From: an uncultured bacterium
GTDB lineage: Bacteria; Cyanobacteriota; Vampirovibrionia; Gastranaerophilales; Gastranaerophilaceae
Reading direction: 5' to 3'
NCBI GenBank assembly: GCA_900547155.1
Contig: URFH01000020.1
Span: forward strand, 1-45,654
Length of the DNA: 45,654 bases
In this document: in pieces, positions 1-8,863 of the stretch
Position numbering within the stretch: the stretch's first letter is position 1
How the letters are laid out: the number at the start of each line of letters is the position of its first letter
Notes under the pieces: model-generated
What the model was told of the DNA's origin: nothing
The model's database searches: none
Seen by the model: the letters and a program-made list of their open reading frames with translations, nothing else
Program-made: the position numbers and the translations under genes

Positions 1-151
1 ATTCTTCTTCAAAAGCCATAACCAATTCAACTGTATCAAGTGAATCAGCACCGAGGTCACCTGTGAAAGATGCTTCAGGAGTAACCAATGCTTCATCAAC
101 GCTAAGCTGTTCAACAACTACTTTTTTAACTCTGTCCAGAACTGTACTCAT
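1..151 (-). CDS. acpP: Acyl carrier protein, 3' end outside window
   Basis: Carries growing acyl chains on a phosphopantetheine arm in fatty-acid synthesis. The first 50 codons are visible; the protein begins [15 protein letters not shown] and contains the attachment motif [10 protein letters not shown], with the modified serine at about residue 38. The remainder runs off the left edge. The ATG is preceded by an AAGAGGA ribosome site. It would normally follow fabG directly, but here a plus-strand gene and a terminator lie between them, so it has its own promoter. Confidence 0.95.
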   Translation of the reverse strand, partial: MSTVLDRVKKVVVEQLSVDEALVTPEASFTGDLGADSLDTVELVMAFEEE

Positions 152-195
152 TTGTGTTTTTCCTCTTTTTAATTAACTACGTGTTTTTCATTATT

Positions 196-223
196 ATTAT
201 ACTATTTCAATATAAATATGCAA
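196..223 (-). promoter_or_regulatory. Promoter of acpP
   Basis: On the minus strand there is a perfect TATAAT at 196-201 and TTGCAT at 218-223, 16 bp apart, about 45 bp before the acpP start. It explains how acpP is expressed after being separated from the fab genes. Confidence 0.5.
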
Positions 224-388
224 TTTTGTAAAGCATTAATAAGCACATTTAATGTTTTTTTACATCAGAATAAAGCATACCCGCTAAATTTATTAAATTA
301 AGTAACAGTTTTTCATAAAAATAAGGAATTTTAGCAAAAAAGCGCTTTTACGAACTTTAAGCAAACAGTGAAAAAAGAGGATATTAAA

Positions 389-862
389 ATGTTATCAATC
401 AACCGCAACTTTAACAGCAGCCAAAATGTCAATTTCAAATCATGCATTTTAGACAACGCAGAATACAGATCAGCACTGAATTATGCAGAAAACAATTTAT
501 ATATTGATTCAGCTCACCCAGAAAAAGGAATTGAATTGATAAATGCCCTTTATGGTATTTTTCACGACAGAAAAAAATATAATTTTATTGAATTCCACGT
601 AAGGGATAACAAAGTTCTCACGTTGGAAAACGAAAAAATTAACAAAAAATACACACTAAAAAGCACTGGAAATAAAGGGCTGGATACGCTGAATGCTATT
701 GTAAATTATGCAAAACATAACGAGGTTTATTCGAAAAGACCGATTAGTTTATACGAAGAAAAAGTAGCAAAAGCCCAAAAAGCACTTGATTCAGCAAAAA
801 AGAAAATGTATGATGAGCTAAGAATAGAAATTACACAAATAAAGTATAATGTTCTGAGCTGA
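389..862 (+). CDS. Unknown 157-residue protein with N-terminal V-x-F-K tag
   Basis: I do not recognise the family. I chose ATG 389 over the upstream in-frame GTG at 368 because AAAGAGG lies 8 bp before this ATG. The product starts MLSINRNFNSSQNVNFKS; the NVNFKS piece resembles short tags near the N-termini of other proteins in this window (MalQ 28876-31017, HNH protein 31949-32992). The rest is polar with no membrane segment, and the C-terminus is a Lys/Ala-rich probable helix. It sits on the opposite strand between fabG and acpP and shares a bidirectional terminator with fabG. It may be a lineage-specific accessory protein. Confidence 0.75.
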   Translation: MLSINRNFNSSQNVNFKSCILDNAEYRSALNYAENNLYIDSAHPEKGIELINALYGIFHDRKKYNFIEFHVRDNKVLTLENEKINKKYTLKSTGNKGLDTLNAIVNYAKHNEVYSKRPISLYEEKVAKAQKALDSAKKKMYDELRIEITQIKYNVLS

Positions 863-916
863 GAACGAAAATTGATAAAATGCTGTATTAATTTTAAGGA
901 AAAAATACAAAACCAA

Positions 917-950
917 CAAAAAAGCCTCTTGAAAACAAGAGGCTTTTTTC
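917..950. terminator. Bidirectional terminator between 389-862 gene and fabG
   Basis: A 12-bp stem (AAAAAGCCTCTT at 919-930, AAGAGGCTTTTT at 938-949) has T runs on both strands. It lies between two convergent genes and serves both. Confidence 0.9.
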
Positions 951-966
951 AAATATCAATTAATTA

Positions 967-1695
967 TTAAACAACCAGCCCGCCGTCAACGCCGATAACC
1001 TGTCCGGTCACGTAAGTAGCGTCTTCTGCTAGGAATTTGATAACAGTTGCGATATCTTCAGCTTCGCCCATTCTCCTCAAGGGGATGTGCTGGTAGATTT
1101 CGTTGTTATCGAGCCCTTCGGTCATTGCAGTTTTAATAAATCCGGGCGCAACTGCGTTCACGCGGATGTTTCTTGAGCCCAATTCTTTAGCCAGTGACTT
1201 AGTAAACCCGATTAAACCTGCTTTTGAAGCGGAATAATTAGCCTGACCTGCGTTGCCCATAACGCCAACGATGCTTGACATATTGATGATTGAGCCGATT
1301 CTTTGTTTCATCATGATTTTTACAACAGGGTGAGTTACGTTGTAAGCACCTGTCAGGTTGATGTTAATAACAGCGTTCCACTGGTCGGGGGTCATGCGCA
1401 GGAAAAGGCCGTCTTTTGTGATACCGGCGTTGTTCACGAGAACATCAATTCTGCCGAATCTTTTGTGGATTGCTTCTACGCCTGCATTTACGGCTTCAAC
1501 GTTAGTTACGTCGAATTCAAAGATTTCTGCTTCTACGCCGAACGCTTCGCATTCTTTTTTTACTTCTTTAGCGTCATCTTCACGTCCGATGTAGTTAATA
1601 GCGATATCATATCCGCAGCTTGCGAGTTTCAATGCGGTAACTTTACCGATACCCTGGGATGCACCTGTAATCAATGCAACTTTTTTTTCTGACAT
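967..1695 (-). CDS. fabG: 3-oxoacyl-ACP reductase
   Basis: NADPH-dependent reduction of 3-oxoacyl-ACP in fatty-acid elongation, cytosolic. It is a 242-residue short-chain dehydrogenase of standard length. The cofactor motif TGASQGIG is at residues 10-17, NNAG near 89, the catalytic Ser in NMSS near 140, and YSASK near 154. The C-terminus VTGQVIGVDGGLVV is typical of FabG. It is the last gene of the run plsX-fabH-fabD-fabG and ends at a bidirectional terminator. Confidence 0.97.
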   Translation of the reverse strand: MSEKKVALITGASQGIGKVTALKLASCGYDIAINYIGREDDAKEVKKECEAFGVEAEIFEFDVTNVEAVNAGVEAIHKRFGRIDVLVNNAGITKDGLFLRMTPDQWNAVININLTGAYNVTHPVVKIMMKQRIGSIINMSSIVGVMGNAGQANYSASKAGLIGFTKSLAKELGSRNIRVNAVAPGFIKTAMTEGLDNNEIYQHIPLRRMGEAEDIATVIKFLAEDATYVTGQVIGVDGGLVV

Positions 1696-1748
1696 AATTT
1701 TCTCCTTAATTTCTGATTCGCAATTTTAATATATTTCAGTAATTTTGT

Positions 1749-2681
1749 CTAATTATTAAGCGCCTGAACCGCAGCGTTCAATGTTTCTTCGTCATAAACA
1801 TTAAGAACGGTCAAAGCCGGATTAATTTTCTTAACAAGCCCGGCCAAAACCTTGCCCGGCCCGATTTCAACAACCGTATCAACTCCATCAGCGGCCATTT
1901 TTTCGACAGTCTGCGTCCACATAACGGAAGAATAGATTTGAGCGGTCATTTTCGCCTTAAATCTGATTGCAGATGTAGTGGGCTCAGCGTCAACGTTTGT
2001 GAAAACAGGGATTTTCGCGTCTTTTATCTCGCAATCATTCAAAATTTCAGAAAATTTAACGCTCGCTTCTTCCATAAGCATAGAGTGGAACCCGCCTGAA
2101 ACCGGCAGAGGGATAACTCTTTTTGCGCCTGCTTCTTTGAGCGCTTCGTTCGCCTTTGCAACCGCTTCGGCTTCGCCTGTAATAACAATTTGCGCGGGAG
2201 AATTGTAGTTTGCAACAGAAACCATGCCATCCACTTTTCCGATTACATCAAGAATTGAATCTTTGCTCATACCGATTACCGCGGTCATTGCGCCTTTGGT
2301 TTTTGTTGCTGCGTCGTTCATTTCGCGTGCGCGTTTGTCGATTAATTTCATTGCCGTCGCAAAATCAACCACATCCGCCGCATAATACGCTCCATATTCG
2401 CCCAGCGAGTGTCCGGCAACAAAATCCGGTTTTACGCCTGTTTTTTCTCTTAAAGCTTCCAGAGCCGCAATTGAAGTGACCAAAATAGCAGGCTGGGTGT
2501 TGATTGTTTGTTTCAAATCCTCCTCAGGCCCCTCAAAACACATTTTGGAAATGCTTCTGCCCAGAACTTCATCGGCTTTATCGAAAATTTCTTTAGCTTT
2601 TGCAGAAGTTTCGTACAAAGATTTACCCATGCCGACGGATTGTGAGCCCTGACCGGGGAATACGAACGCAATTTTTCCCAT
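1749..2681 (-). CDS. fabD: Malonyl-CoA:ACP transacylase
   Basis: Transfers malonyl from CoA to ACP to feed elongation. It has 310 residues, the usual length. The FPGQGSQ oxyanion motif is at residues 8-14 and the nucleophile serine is in GHSLGEY (Ser 92). The catalytic histidine is in GGFHSMLM near residue 200. It is co-directional with fabH upstream, with a 75-bp spacer holding a small palindrome, and with fabG downstream. Confidence 0.97.
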   Translation of the reverse strand: MGKIAFVFPGQGSQSVGMGKSLYETSAKAKEIFDKADEVLGRSISKMCFEGPEEDLKQTINTQPAILVTSIAALEALREKTGVKPDFVAGHSLGEYGAYYAADVVDFATAMKLIDKRAREMNDAATKTKGAMTAVIGMSKDSILDVIGKVDGMVSVANYNSPAQIVITGEAEAVAKANEALKEAGAKRVIPLPVSGGFHSMLMEEASVKFSEILNDCEIKDAKIPVFTNVDAEPTTSAIRFKAKMTAQIYSSVMWTQTVEKMAADGVDTVVEIGPGKVLAGLVKKINPALTVLNVYDEETLNAAVQALNN

Positions 2682-2723
2682 ATAAAATTCTCCTTTTTCA
2701 AATCCTAACCTGCTGCGCAGGAA

Positions 2724-2745
2724 CTCCTGAAAACAAGTTCAGGAG
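2724..2745. repeat. REP-like small palindrome, copy 1
   Basis: CTCCTGAA and TTCAGGAG flank a 6-nt loop between fabH and fabD. The same CCTGAA...TTCAGG design recurs at 15724-15748 and 33123-33141, so this is a small dispersed palindrome that probably folds in the mRNA. Confidence 0.6.
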
Positions 2746-2756
2746 GCTAATTTCTA

Positions 2757-3764
2757 TTAAGCAATGCCCTCTCTGAGCCTTACAATAACGGTTCCCCAGG
2801 TCAAACCTGCGCCGAATCCGCTCAAAATAGCTTTGCAAGGGAGCTTGATTTTACCTTCTTCAATGCCCTCTGCCATTGCAAGAGGAATCGAAGCTGCCGA
2901 GGTGTTTCCGTATTTTTGGAGGTTAACGATGATTTTGTCGTCGCTGTAATTCAATCTTGACGCCATTGCCTCGATAATTCTGTAATTTGCCTGGTGCGGA
3001 ATCAAATAATCCACGTCATCCGGCGTCAAACCGGCTTTTTCAAGGCAGTTGCTGATAGATTCGGGCATTGTTGTAACAACAAATTTGTAAACCTCGCGCC
3101 CGTTCATAACGATTTTTTGTTTTTTCTGTTCGCAAGGCTCAACCAGCGGGCAATTTTCACCGTTCATCGGCATTTTGATAAAATCACCGTCTTTTCCGTT
3201 TGAATGCATATCCATCGCGATGATATCATCCACGCCGTCGACCGATTCTTTCAATACAAACGCCCCTGCGCCGTCGCCAAAAAGCACGCAGCTGGTTCTG
3301 TCGTACCAATCAATGAATTTTGAGTTTGCGTCGGTCGCAACTAGCAGAATATTTTTGTAAATTCCTGAAGAAATAAAGGATTTTGCAATGTTCATCGCAT
3401 AAATCATGCCCGTGCAAGCCGCAGTAATGTCAAAAGCCGCCGCTTTGTCCGCCCCGATTGCAGCCTGAATCTCGCATGCAGTGGATGGATACGGATGAGC
3501 GGGCACCGAAGCCGCAGCGATTATTAAATCAATATCTTCAGCCTTCATTTTTGCTTTTTCAAGCGCATTTTGTGCTGCTTTTATGCCAAGGGTTACGGCA
3601 TTTTCTTCACCTGAAACAACGCGTCTTTCCTTGATACCCGTTCTTGTGGTAATCCATTCGTCGCTTGTATCAACGAGTTTTGTCAAATCATCGTTTGTAA
3701 TTACTGTTTCGGGTACTCCGTATCCCACGCCCGCAATCATAACGGGAATTAAATTTAATGACAT
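2757..3764 (-). CDS. fabH: 3-oxoacyl-ACP synthase III
   Basis: Starts fatty-acid synthesis by condensing acetyl-CoA with malonyl-ACP. It has 335 residues. The thiolase-fold catalytic triad is visible: Cys 117 in ITAACTGM, His in IPHQANYR near 260 and Asn in KYGNTSAAS near 290. The N-terminal DEWITTRTGIKERR motif is standard for FabH. It starts 4 bp after the plsX stop, indicating tight coupling. Confidence 0.97.
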   Translation of the reverse strand: MSLNLIPVMIAGVGYGVPETVITNDDLTKLVDTSDEWITTRTGIKERRVVSGEENAVTLGIKAAQNALEKAKMKAEDIDLIIAAASVPAHPYPSTACEIQAAIGADKAAAFDITAACTGMIYAMNIAKSFISSGIYKNILLVATDANSKFIDWYDRTSCVLFGDGAGAFVLKESVDGVDDIIAMDMHSNGKDGDFIKMPMNGENCPLVEPCEQKKQKIVMNGREVYKFVVTTMPESISNCLEKAGLTPDDVDYLIPHQANYRIIEAMASRLNYSDDKIIVNLQKYGNTSAASIPLAMAEGIEEGKIKLPCKAILSGFGAGLTWGTVIVRLREGIA

Positions 3765-3768
3765 AAAT

Positions 3769-4821
3769 CTATCCTTCGTAAAATTCTGATATTTTTTTGT
3801 TTACTTCTGATTCAACGGCTTCTTTTGCCACTCTTACTGCGTTTTTGATTGCATAAGCTTTGCTTCTGCCGTGAGAAATTACGGTTATGCCCTTAACCCC
3901 CAAAAGCAGCGCGCCGCCGAATTCTTCGTAATTGATTCTCTTGTAAATACGCTTCATCGCAGGTTTTGCAAGAAGTCCGATTAACATGGAGAGAAAATCT
4001 TTTTTAAATTCCTGTTTAATCATCTGGAAAAGCATTGTTGAAGAGCCCTCAATCGCTTTTAAGGCAACGTTTCCGACGAATCCGTCGCAAACAACAACAT
4101 CGCAGTTGCCCGAAAAGAACTCTTTGCCCTCAATGTTTCCGATAAAGTTCAATTTGTCCTGATTTTCTTCAAAAAGCTTGTAAGTAGCCTGCGCAAGCTC
4201 GTTGCCTTTTCCGGCTTCTTCGCCGATATTGAGAATTCCGATTCTCGGGTTTTCATTTCCGAAAACGCCTCTGGAAAAAGCCTCGCCCATTACCGCAAAC
4301 TGGTAAAGCATATCGGGCGTACAATTGCTGTTAGCTCCGGAATCGATAAGAATAACGGGATTTTTCATTGTCGGAAGCGTTGTGGCAATCGCAGGTCTTT
4401 CAATACCCTGAATTCTGCCCAAACCGAACAAACTTGCGGCCATAGCAGCGCCTGTGGAACCTGCGGCAACAACAGCCTGTGAACTGCCGTTTGCAACTGC
4501 ACTTACAGCGAGAACAATTGAAGATTTTTTCTTTTTACGGATTGCCTGTCCGGGCGCCTCGCCCATTTCGATTACTTCTTCGGCATGGGTGATTTTTATG
4601 TCGAGTTTGTCAACATTTACTCTGATTCTTCTGTAAGGAACATTGGGGCTTGTGCATCTAATGCCGTATCTTTTAATGTTTTCAAGCTCATGTTCAATCT
4701 GCTCCTGTTTTCCAACCAGCTCTATTGCAACATCATATTCCTGAGCAGCCCAAACAGCACCTGCAACAATCTCTTTCGGTGCGTGGTCTCCGCCCATTGC
4801 GTCAATAGCGATCCTCGTCAT
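3769..4821 (-). CDS. plsX: Phosphate acyltransferase
   Basis: Converts acyl-ACP to acyl-phosphate, the acyl donor for PlsY in phospholipid synthesis. It is a 350-residue protein that starts ATG with MTRIAIDAMGGDHAP, the conserved PlsX N-terminus. Further family motifs are AAGSTGAAMAAS, LIDSGAN and CDGFVGNVALK. It lies in the conserved order yceD-rpmF-plsX-fabH. A basic patch (RKKKKSS) precedes the central domain. Confidence 0.96.
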   Translation of the reverse strand: MTRIAIDAMGGDHAPKEIVAGAVWAAQEYDVAIELVGKQEQIEHELENIKRYGIRCTSPNVPYRRIRVNVDKLDIKITHAEEVIEMGEAPGQAIRKKKKSSIVLAVSAVANGSSQAVVAAGSTGAAMAASLFGLGRIQGIERPAIATTLPTMKNPVILIDSGANSNCTPDMLYQFAVMGEAFSRGVFGNENPRIGILNIGEEAGKGNELAQATYKLFEENQDKLNFIGNIEGKEFFSGNCDVVVCDGFVGNVALKAIEGSSTMLFQMIKQEFKKDFLSMLIGLLAKPAMKRIYKRINYEEFGGALLLGVKGITVISHGRSKAYAIKNAVRVAKEAVESEVNKKISEFYEG

Positions 4822-4926
4822 ACTTCTTTCATTCTCCCTAAGTATTTTTCAGTCAATCTCCGTTTCCATCAGGAGATGCCGGGCGGCGGGAGCGTTTTTT
4901 GCTCCCTTTCGTCCAACAATACTTAC
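4822..4926. repeat. Spacer with nested hairpin between rpmF and plsX
   Basis: TAAGTATT (4839-4846) and AATACTTA (4918-4925) bracket a GC-rich middle containing GGGAGC (4888-4893) and GCTCCC (4901-4906). This may be a weak attenuator between rpmF and plsX or one of the palindromic spacer elements of this genome. Confidence 0.4.
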
Positions 4927-5289
4927 TTACTCCGCTTTATCTTCAGAAGCTTCTTCTGCCGGAGCTTCTACAGTTTCTTCAGCTTTAACTTCTTCAACTG
5001 TTTCTTCAACTTTTACCTCTTCAGCGGGAGCTTCTGCTTTTTTAGCTTTTTTTGCAGGAGCTTTTTTAGCTTTAGCAGGTTTTTTAGCTTCTTCAACTGT
5101 TTCTACAAAGCCTTCTGCTTTTCTGGAAACAACTTTGCCTTTGTACTGGCCGCAAGCCGTGCAAACAGTGTGTGTCAAAACTAATTCGCCGCAATTAGGG
5201 CAGGTAGTAGTTTCAGGAACTGTTGCTTTCCAGTTAGATCTTCTGTGTCCTTGTGCTGATGCACCTGTACGTTTCTTTGGTACTGCCAT
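4927..5289 (-). CDS. rpmF: Ribosomal protein L32 with long C-terminal extension
   Basis: Large-subunit protein. Residues 1-60 are ordinary L32: MAVPKKRTGASAQGHRRSNW, then two zinc knuckles CPNC and CTAC. L32 is usually 55-60 residues, but this product has 120. Residues from about 65 onward are low complexity: first Lys/Ala-rich (PAKAKKAPAKKAKKA), then Glu/Val/Ala-rich (EEVKAEETVEAPAEE), ending acidic. The reading frame is open and the stop is followed by a normal spacer, so the tail looks real. It follows the yceD homologue by one base. Confidence 0.95.
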   Translation of the reverse strand: MAVPKKRTGASAQGHRRSNWKATVPETTTCPNCGELVLTHTVCTACGQYKGKVVSRKAEGFVETVEEAKKPAKAKKAPAKKAKKAEAPAEEVKVEETVEEVKAEETVEAPAEEASEDKAE

Positions 5290-5290
5290 T

Positions 5291-5785
5291 TTATTCTTCC
5301 TTCTTTATCTTCATATTTTTAAAAACGTCCAAACGGGGATCTGACTCTTCTTTGTGGGTATATTTTTCGACGAGAGCGCCCCCATTACAATTTATATCAC
5401 AAACAGACGGATTTGGAATATTTAATATTACGGATTGATAAATTAAATCATCTACATCGATTTCATCCTCGCCGCACAAATCAGTGACAAAGTCGCCGTC
5501 TTTAAGTTCGATTTCGTGAGAAGAACCGTCATTCAAGCGTCCCAGCACATAAGTTTCGTCAACGTCCGTTTCGATTTTTTGAGAAAATTCCTTCAAACAT
5601 CTGTCGCAAGTCAGCTTAACATTTGCAACAATTTTGCCTTTTGCGTTAATGCAGCCGCCGAAAGCAGAAAAAACGATTTCTGCATGAACAGGCCCATCTG
5701 TGCTGATTCCATCGACATTTTCGTCAAATTTTACAAGCAGGGCGCTGTTTTTGGCATTTTTTATGTCATCAATAGAAATTTTCAT
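5291..5785 (-). CDS. yceD: DUF177 / YceD family protein
   Basis: A conserved partner of rpmF across bacteria, linked in some species to ribosomal RNA homeostasis. The 164-residue product has the family pattern LTCDRCLKEF near the middle and a second cysteine pair (CDINC) near the C-terminus, which suggests metal binding. The rpmF start follows its stop by one base, so they are translated as a pair. The first gene of the cluster. Confidence 0.88.
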   Translation of the reverse strand: MKISIDDIKNAKNSALLVKFDENVDGISTDGPVHAEIVFSAFGGCINAKGKIVANVKLTCDRCLKEFSQKIETDVDETYVLGRLNDGSSHEIELKDGDFVTDLCGEDEIDVDDLIYQSVILNIPNPSVCDINCNGGALVEKYTHKEESDPRLDVFKNMKIKKEE

Positions 5786-5850
5786 AGCTTATCTATAATA
5801 TTTTAGACAATATCAAAAGTCAAAACCCGCACACCCCTTTTTATTAAAAT

Positions 5851-5879
5851 TTTACAACCCGCATTGAATACGGTAAAAT
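5851..5879 (+). promoter_or_regulatory. Promoter of the ArsB/NhaD-type permease
   Basis: TTTACA at 5851-5856, 17 bp, TAAAAT at 5874-5879; the ORF begins 28 bp later with a GAGAGGA ribosome site. Confidence 0.55.
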
Positions 5880-5907
5880 CGGTTTAGAGAATTGAGAGGA
5901 TTTTATT

Positions 5908-7230
5908 ATGGAAAATATCTTCGCCTGGGTTCATGCCAATGCACTGGCTGTTTCCACAGTGATTTTGATGGTAGCTTATGTATTTATTGCGCTGGAAAAA
6001 ATATCCAAAGTTACGGTCGCAATGATTGGTGCGGTTTTTACGCTTTTTCTGGGCTTGCTCGCGCAGCACAAAGGTCATGGGCCTATTGACCCGAATTATT
6101 TTATAAATTTTGTTGATTTTAATGTAATTATTTTGCTTGTAAGCATGATGATAATTGTAAACATCGCAAACAAGAGCGGAATTTTCAGCTGGATAGCGAA
6201 CGGGCTTTTGAAAAAAACAAAAGGTCATCCGGTTGCGATTTTGTGGGTTCTGGGGATTTTTACGGCGGTTGCGTCTGCGTTTTTGGACAATGTAACCACT
6301 GTTATTCTTGTAATGCCGATTACTTTCCTTGTTGCAAAGAAATTGGACATAAACGCGGTTCCTTTTTTGATAATGGAAATTCTCATGTCCAATATCGGCG
6401 GAACAGCGACGCTAATTGGCGATCCGCCGAACATAATCATCGGCAGCAAGGCAGGATTTTCATTTTTGACGTTTTTACAGGAGCTGACGGGCATTGTTGC
6501 GATTATTTTTGTTGTAAATATGACTATTTTGTATTTTTGTTTTAGAAAACAGCTCGCTGCCGACCCGAAAAAAATGGAAGCAATAGAACATCTGGACAAT
6601 TCAAATACAATTGCGGACAAAAAGCTTGCGCTGCGTTCTTCAATCGTGCTCGGACTGGTGGTTCTGGGCTTTATTACGCATGATTTGACAAATATTGAGT
6701 CATATCTTGTTGCGCTTGCGGGAGCGGCGTTTCTTTTGATATTTGAGCAGCCGAAAACAATTCTGCGCAGCGTTGAATGGAACACAATTTTCTTTTTCAT
6801 CGGGCTTTTCATCATCATCGGCGGTTTTGAGGCAGCCGGCGGCATAAAAGTCATGGCAGACTGGATTCTCAATGTCACGAGCGGCTCGGAATCAGCTGCG
6901 GCAATGCTTATTTTGTGGGCGTCGGGCATTTTGTCGGGCGTTGTAGATAATATTCCTTACACAGCAACGATGGCGCCGATGATTTACCAGATTCAGCTTG
7001 TTGAGGGGGCGGCTTACGCACATCCATTGTGGTGGTGTTTATCTTTAGGCGCGTGCCTCGGCGGGAACCTTACAATTATCGGGGCTGCGGCAAATGTTAT
7101 CGTTTCGGAAACAGCTGACGCGCACAATTATCCGATTTCGTTCATGAGGTTTTTGAAATACGGTGCCGGAGTTACTTTTGTATCGCTGGTTTTGAGTTCG
7201 GTTTATATTTATGTGAGATTTTTGCATTAG
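5908..7230 (+). CDS. ArsB/NhaD (CitMHS) superfamily ion permease
   Basis: An inner-membrane transporter of the ion-transporter superfamily that includes ArsB, NhaD and the P-protein. The 440-residue product has 10-12 hydrophobic segments. The family signature SNIGGTATLIGDPPNIIIG is at about residues 165-185 and a second DNIPYTATM motif near 350 forms the inverted-repeat partner. The substrate cannot be fixed from sequence; Na+/H+ exchange, arsenite or organic anions are all possible. It is monocistronic: it has its own promoter and is followed by a long repeat spacer. Confidence 0.85.
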   Translation: MENIFAWVHANALAVSTVILMVAYVFIALEKISKVTVAMIGAVFTLFLGLLAQHKGHGPIDPNYFINFVDFNVIILLVSMMIIVNIANKSGIFSWIANGLLKKTKGHPVAILWVLGIFTAVASAFLDNVTTVILVMPITFLVAKKLDINAVPFLIMEILMSNIGGTATLIGDPPNIIIGSKAGFSFLTFLQELTGIVAIIFVVNMTILYFCFRKQLAADPKKMEAIEHLDNSNTIADKKLALRSSIVLGLVVLGFITHDLTNIESYLVALAGAAFLLIFEQPKTILRSVEWNTIFFFIGLFIIIGGFEAAGGIKVMADWILNVTSGSESAAAMLILWASGILSGVVDNIPYTATMAPMIYQIQLVEGAAYAHPLWWCLSLGACLGGNLTIIGAAANVIVSETADAHNYPISFMRFLKYGAGVTFVSLVLSSVYIYVRFLH

Positions 7231-7255
7231 AGCGGATTGGAATTGTTGGTTGGAC

Positions 7256-7379
7256 GAACCAGAAAGGAAATCCGCTTTTCCGTTCCGATTCCTCCGGCTG
7301 ATTCTCGGAAAAAGTGTATTTTTGAGGAGCTAAGCAGCCTCCCCCATAGTCACTGCAAAGTGGATTTCCTTTCTGGTTC
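7256..7379. repeat. Palindromic element, family 1, module A1
   Basis: Perfect 18-bp inverted arms (7256-7273 and 7362-7379) enclose a core that begins CCGTTCCGATTCCTCCGGC (7280-7298) and ends CCTCCCCCATAGTCACT (7338-7354). The same core, in either orientation, occurs at 7419-7625, 27185-27304 and 27334-27455, each with different arm sequences. Confidence 0.85.
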
Positions 7380-7418
7380 TCAAAATTGGCAGTTGGTATG
7401 GATTTTGGGTTTCACGAA

Positions 7419-7625
7419 GTAAAAAGAGGTTGATTTTACTTTGTAGTGACTATGGGGGAGGGCTCTAAAAACTTCGTATCAAGCTTCTAACGTCGAATGC
7501 CCGGAGGAGCGGAATCGAACGGAGCTGACCGAAGGGAACGCTCCTTGCGGAGGGCTACGCTCAGGAGCCCGCAGCGTTCGATTTCAAGACAGCGGAACGG
7601 AAAAGTGAAATCAACCTCTTTTTAC
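7419..7625. repeat. Palindromic element, family 1, module A2, with nested hairpin
   Basis: Arms of 24 bp with 23 matches (7419-7442 and 7602-7625). The core is inverted relative to A1: AGTGACTATGGGGGAGG at 7445-7461, then GCCCGGAGGA at 7499-7508. Its far end is interrupted by a second palindrome (AATCGAACG 7513-7521, CGTTCGATT 7575-7583) around a GC-rich loop. Together A1 and A2 fill the 441-bp spacer before ruvB; no gene is seen there. Confidence 0.85.
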
Positions 7626-7671
7626 CACCCCCCGCCCGATTTTATGATAAAATATCACCAAGGAGAAACCA

Positions 7672-8763
7672 ATGGCAATATTTTCAGATGATGACCAATT
7701 AAAACCCAAAAAGCCCGAAAACAAAGCAGAAACGCACCATCTTCCCGCAAAAAGCAAGGATTTGGAGCGCGCAAGCACGGATTTTGACAAATCTTTTGAA
7801 AATAACATCCGTCCGAAAAAGTTCGACGAATATATTGGTCAATCCGCACTGAAAGATACCCTGAAAATCTCGATAGAAGCGGCAAAAAAGAGAAAACAGC
7901 CGCTCGACCACCTGCTTTTTTACGGCCCGCCGGGGCTTGGAAAAACAACAATAGCAGGCGTAATCGCAAACGAGCTCAACACAAAAATTAAAATCACATC
8001 TGCACCGGCGCTTGAGCGCCCGAGAGATATTATCGGGATTTTAATGTCAATGAAAGACGGCGAAATCCTGTTTATTGACGAAATTCACCGACTTAACAAA
8101 GTTGCCGAAGAAATCCTTTATCCGGCAATGGAGGATTTTTACCTTGACATGACCACGGGAAAAGGCCAAACCGTCAAAACCCTGCGTGTTCCTATCCCAA
8201 AATTCACGCTTATCGGCGCAACAACAAAAGCCGGCGCTCTTTCAGGGCCGTTAAGGGACAGATTCGGAATCATCCACAGGCTTCAATTTTACACAATCGA
8301 CGAACTTTCCGCTGTTGTAAGCAGAACAGCCCAAATTCTCGACATAAAAATCACCCCTGACGGCGCAAAAACGATTGCCTCACGCTCAAGAGGAACCCCG
8401 AGAATCGCAAACCGCCTCATAAAGCGCGCTGCCGACTTCGCGCTGGTCAGAGCAAACGGAAAAATCGACGCAAATACCGCAACAGAAGCACTCGACACGC
8501 TCCATATCGACAAATCCGGCCTCGACACAACCGACAGAGCAATGCTTACGCTGATAATCGAGAAATATGACGGCGGCCCCGTTGGGCTGGAAACAATTGC
8601 AGCAGCGCTCGGCGAAGATACAAAGACAATTGAAGATGTTTACGAACCATTTTTGCTGCAGGAGGGTTTTCTCCAGCGCACTCCGCGAGGAAGACGAGTT
8701 TCGCCCGAAGGTTACAGACATCTGGGCTACAAAATCAGCCAATCCCAGCAATCGTTGTTTTAG
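7672..8763 (+). CDS. ruvB: Holliday junction branch-migration helicase
   Basis: Motor of the RuvAB complex in recombinational repair. It has 363 residues, slightly long because of a 45-residue polar N-terminus. The FDEYIGQ motif is at 51-57, Walker A GPPGLGKT at 85-92, Walker B LFIDEIHR near 137 and sensor GATTKAG near 185. A C-terminal winged helix ends in [13 protein letters not shown]. The ribosome site AAGGAG is 7 bp before ATG. ruvA and ruvC are not adjacent. Confidence 0.97.
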   Translation: MAIFSDDDQLKPKKPENKAETHHLPAKSKDLERASTDFDKSFENNIRPKKFDEYIGQSALKDTLKISIEAAKKRKQPLDHLLFYGPPGLGKTTIAGVIANELNTKIKITSAPALERPRDIIGILMSMKDGEILFIDEIHRLNKVAEEILYPAMEDFYLDMTTGKGQTVKTLRVPIPKFTLIGATTKAGALSGPLRDRFGIIHRLQFYTIDELSAVVSRTAQILDIKITPDGAKTIASRSRGTPRIANRLIKRAADFALVRANGKIDANTATEALDTLHIDKSGLDTTDRAMLTLIIEKYDGGPVGLETIAAALGEDTKTIEDVYEPFLLQEGFLQRTPRGRRVSPEGYRHLGYKISQSQQSLF

Positions 8764-8863
8764 TTTTTACCGTTTTTTGCTGCTTTGTTCAAATCTTCCG
8801 CAGGCACAAATTGCTTTTTTGCAAAAAAACAAATTGCACAATCCCCATCCCCCCTCTCGCAAA

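Noticed and set aside
1303..1692. Plus-strand frames across fabG and other genes
   Set aside because: They overlap well-supported genes on the opposite strand, lack ribosome sites and encode no recognisable domain.
5884..6228. Minus-strand frame at the start of the permease gene
   Set aside because: A shadow of the permease; its composition mirrors the complement of membrane-helix codons.
7256..7625. CRISPR array or insertion sequence
   Set aside because: Copies are inverted, few and unevenly spaced; there is no transposase or cas gene in the window.
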